DNA of 6,091 nt from Gammaproteobacteria bacterium (lineage in GTDB: Bacteria; Pseudomonadota; Gammaproteobacteria; Enterobacterales; Alteromonadaceae). The stretch is taken from the NCBI GenBank assembly GCA_023481025.1, contig JAMCWV010000222.1, forward strand, positions 1 through 6,091, written 5' to 3'. Positions 5,497 through 6,091 of the stretch are shown here, in pieces (within the stretch, counting starts at the first letter, position 1; each line of letters opens with the position of its first letter). The notes under the pieces are model-generated. The model had not been told where the DNA came from, did not search any database, and saw only the letters and a list, made by a program, of their open reading frames with translations. The position numbers were made by a program, and so were the translations under genes.

Positions 5497-5502
5497 TATA
5501 CT
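5497..5502 (+). promoter_or_regulatory. Possible -10 box upstream of the ACP gene
   Basis: TATACT matches five of six bases of the sigma-70 -10 consensus. No good -35 is seen; the nearest is TTGCTG (5472-5477) with a long 19-bp spacer, inside the inverted repeat. A second -10-like hexamer, CATAAT, lies at 5508-5513. A promoter in this 141-bp gap is likely, but its position is uncertain. Confidence 0.3.
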
Positions 5503-5548
5503 GCTTACATAATCATAACAATAAAAGCTTGGCTTAAAGTTGTAGGCG

Positions 5549-5562
5549 CGCTGAAAGCAGCG
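5549..5562 (+). other. Short hairpin just before the ACP ribosome-binding site
   Basis: CGCTG (5549-5553) and CAGCG (5558-5562) pair perfectly with an AAAG tetraloop. It ends 2 nt before the AAGAGGG Shine-Dalgarno region (5565-5571), in the same relation to it as the hairpin before the DUF294 gene. Confidence 0.35.
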
Positions 5563-5575
5563 GTAAGAGGGCGTT

Positions 5576-5836
5576 GTGACCATTCGAAGTTATCAAGTAG
5601 AGCAGCTCATCCGTGACGTTATGGATGAAGTCGCCGCAGAAACCGGCCGAGAAGAACTTGGCGTGATCGAAGGCAATACCGTTCTGAGTGATAGTGGCTT
5701 AGACTCGCTCGGCTTTGCTATTTTAGTCGCCCGACTAGAACAAAAAACCGGCTACGATCCATTTTCCCGCTTGCCTGCGGAACAATTTCCCCATACCTTT
5801 TCTGAACTCGTCGCGGTTTATCAACGAGAACTCTAA
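5576..5836 (+). CDS. Discrete acyl carrier protein (phosphopantetheine-binding)
   Basis: An 86-residue acidic protein with the acyl carrier fold: a first helix (VEQLIRDVMDEVAAETG), a loop (LSDSGLDSLGF), and a recognition helix (FAILVARLEQKTG). The DSL motif places the 4'-phosphopantetheine serine at residue 44. The end of the domain, FPHTFSELVAVYQREL, is typical of carrier proteins and not of the housekeeping AcpP, whose motif is DSLDTVEL. It would carry an acyl or aminoacyl group as a thioester in the cytoplasm; the loading enzyme and product are not in the window. The GTG at 5576 is chosen because AAGAGGG (5565-5571) stands about 5 nt upstream, and the next ATG (5621) would remove the first helix. 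A lipoprotein gene follows after 34 nt on the same strand, suggesting an operon that continues past the window. Secondary-metabolite, lipid-modification or polysaccharide roles are all possible. Family confident, role unknown. Confidence 0.87.
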   Translation: MTIRSYQVEQLIRDVMDEVAAETGREELGVIEGNTVLSDSGLDSLGFAILVARLEQKTGYDPFSRLPAEQFPHTFSELVAVYQREL

Positions 5837-5870
5837 CCTTATCCCAATCGTTTCAAGAAGGAATCTGTGC

Positions 5871-6091
5871 ATGCGTCAATGGCTTTTAGCAGTCAGTGGA
5901 TTAGTGGTCGCAGTAAGTTTGATTGGTTGTAGCGCGGCGTTTATGAATTACAACGACGCCGCAACTTCGTCTAGCAGTTTGGTTAATTTCTTATACCCTG
6001 ATGAAAAATCACGGGAAGTGCATGAGCCGTCAATTCCGACCTTGTCTCTGCCTCTGCGTGTGGGTGTCGTCCAACGTTTTGCCGCGATGGT
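5871..6091 (+). CDS. Lipoprotein, 5' part only (possible rhombotarget-type)
   Basis: The first 73 codons of a gene that runs off the right edge. The N-terminus is a lipoprotein signal peptide: MRQW, a hydrophobic stretch (LLAVSGLVVAVSL), then a lipobox SLIGC with Cys20 as the lipidated residue. The residue after Cys is Ser, not Asp, so export to the outer membrane by Lol is expected. The mature start is followed by a Ser-rich linker, SSSSLVNFLYPDEK, and PTLSLPLRVGVVQRF. From memory this pattern (SSSLV-x-x-LYPD then LPLRVG) resembles proteins annotated as rhombotarget lipoprotein, found near rhomboid-like proteases. I cannot verify this, and the diagnostic C-terminus is outside the window. The ATG at 5871 has AAGGA at 5858-5862, 8 nt upstream. 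It follows the carrier protein gene by 34 nt, and no terminator is seen between them. Lipoprotein call is firm; the family is tentative. Confidence 0.8.
   Translation, partial: MRQWLLAVSGLVVAVSLIGCSAAFMNYNDAATSSSSLVNFLYPDEKSREVHEPSIPTLSLPLRVGVVQRFAAM

Overview
The window looks like a chromosomal segment of a marine-type gammaproteobacterium. An Idiomarina- or Alteromonadales-like host is my guess from gene content and moderate GC; no taxonomic marker is present. It holds eight protein genes: two on the minus strand at the left end and six on the plus strand. I see no rRNA, tRNA, CRISPR array or complete mobile element.

Left end (1-641, minus strand): a small toxin-antitoxin-like operon. A HipB-type helix-turn-helix repressor (308-568) overlaps by 4 bp (ATGA) a short gene (27-311). 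The short gene carries only the N-terminal domain of HipA and leaves the family pattern right after the FAQN segment. The promoter region has a perfect TATAAT box bracketed by two matching half-palindromes (TTYGC-N6-GCGAA) exactly 39 bp apart, a strong candidate for an autoregulatory operator pair.

Centre (720-2873, plus strand): a two-gene operon for a sodium:solute symporter. It consists of a DUF4212 small subunit (834-1100) and a 568-residue SSSF large subunit of the VC_2705 type, related to the acetate permease ActP (1104-2810). It ends in a clear intrinsic terminator (2840-2873). The leader contains an imperfect palindrome upstream of a possible promoter and a perfect hairpin with an A6 loop.

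Centre-right (2950-5434, plus strand): a 613-residue signalling protein (degenerate cyclic-nucleotide-binding fold, two CBS domains, DUF294 nucleotidyltransferase and its C-terminal domain), followed 16 nt later by a DEDDh 3'-5' exonuclease of the DnaQ type. From memory this pair often accompanies the VC_2705/DUF4212 symporter in gammaproteobacteria, so the four genes probably form one functional neighbourhood: uptake of a small organic acid such as acetate plus a nucleotide- or energy-sensing protein. The exonuclease's role in it is unexplained.

Right end (5576-6091, plus strand): a discrete acyl carrier protein with a GTG start and Ser44 as the phosphopantetheine site, then a lipoprotein gene cut by the window edge. 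The lipoprotein's N-terminus resembles, from memory, the proteins called rhombotarget lipoproteins; this is tentative.

The most interesting points are the operator pair and broken hipA-like gene, the degenerate nucleotide pocket in the DUF294 protein, and the unpartnered acyl carrier protein next to a lipoprotein. I do not see convincing evidence for a wholly new system within these bases.
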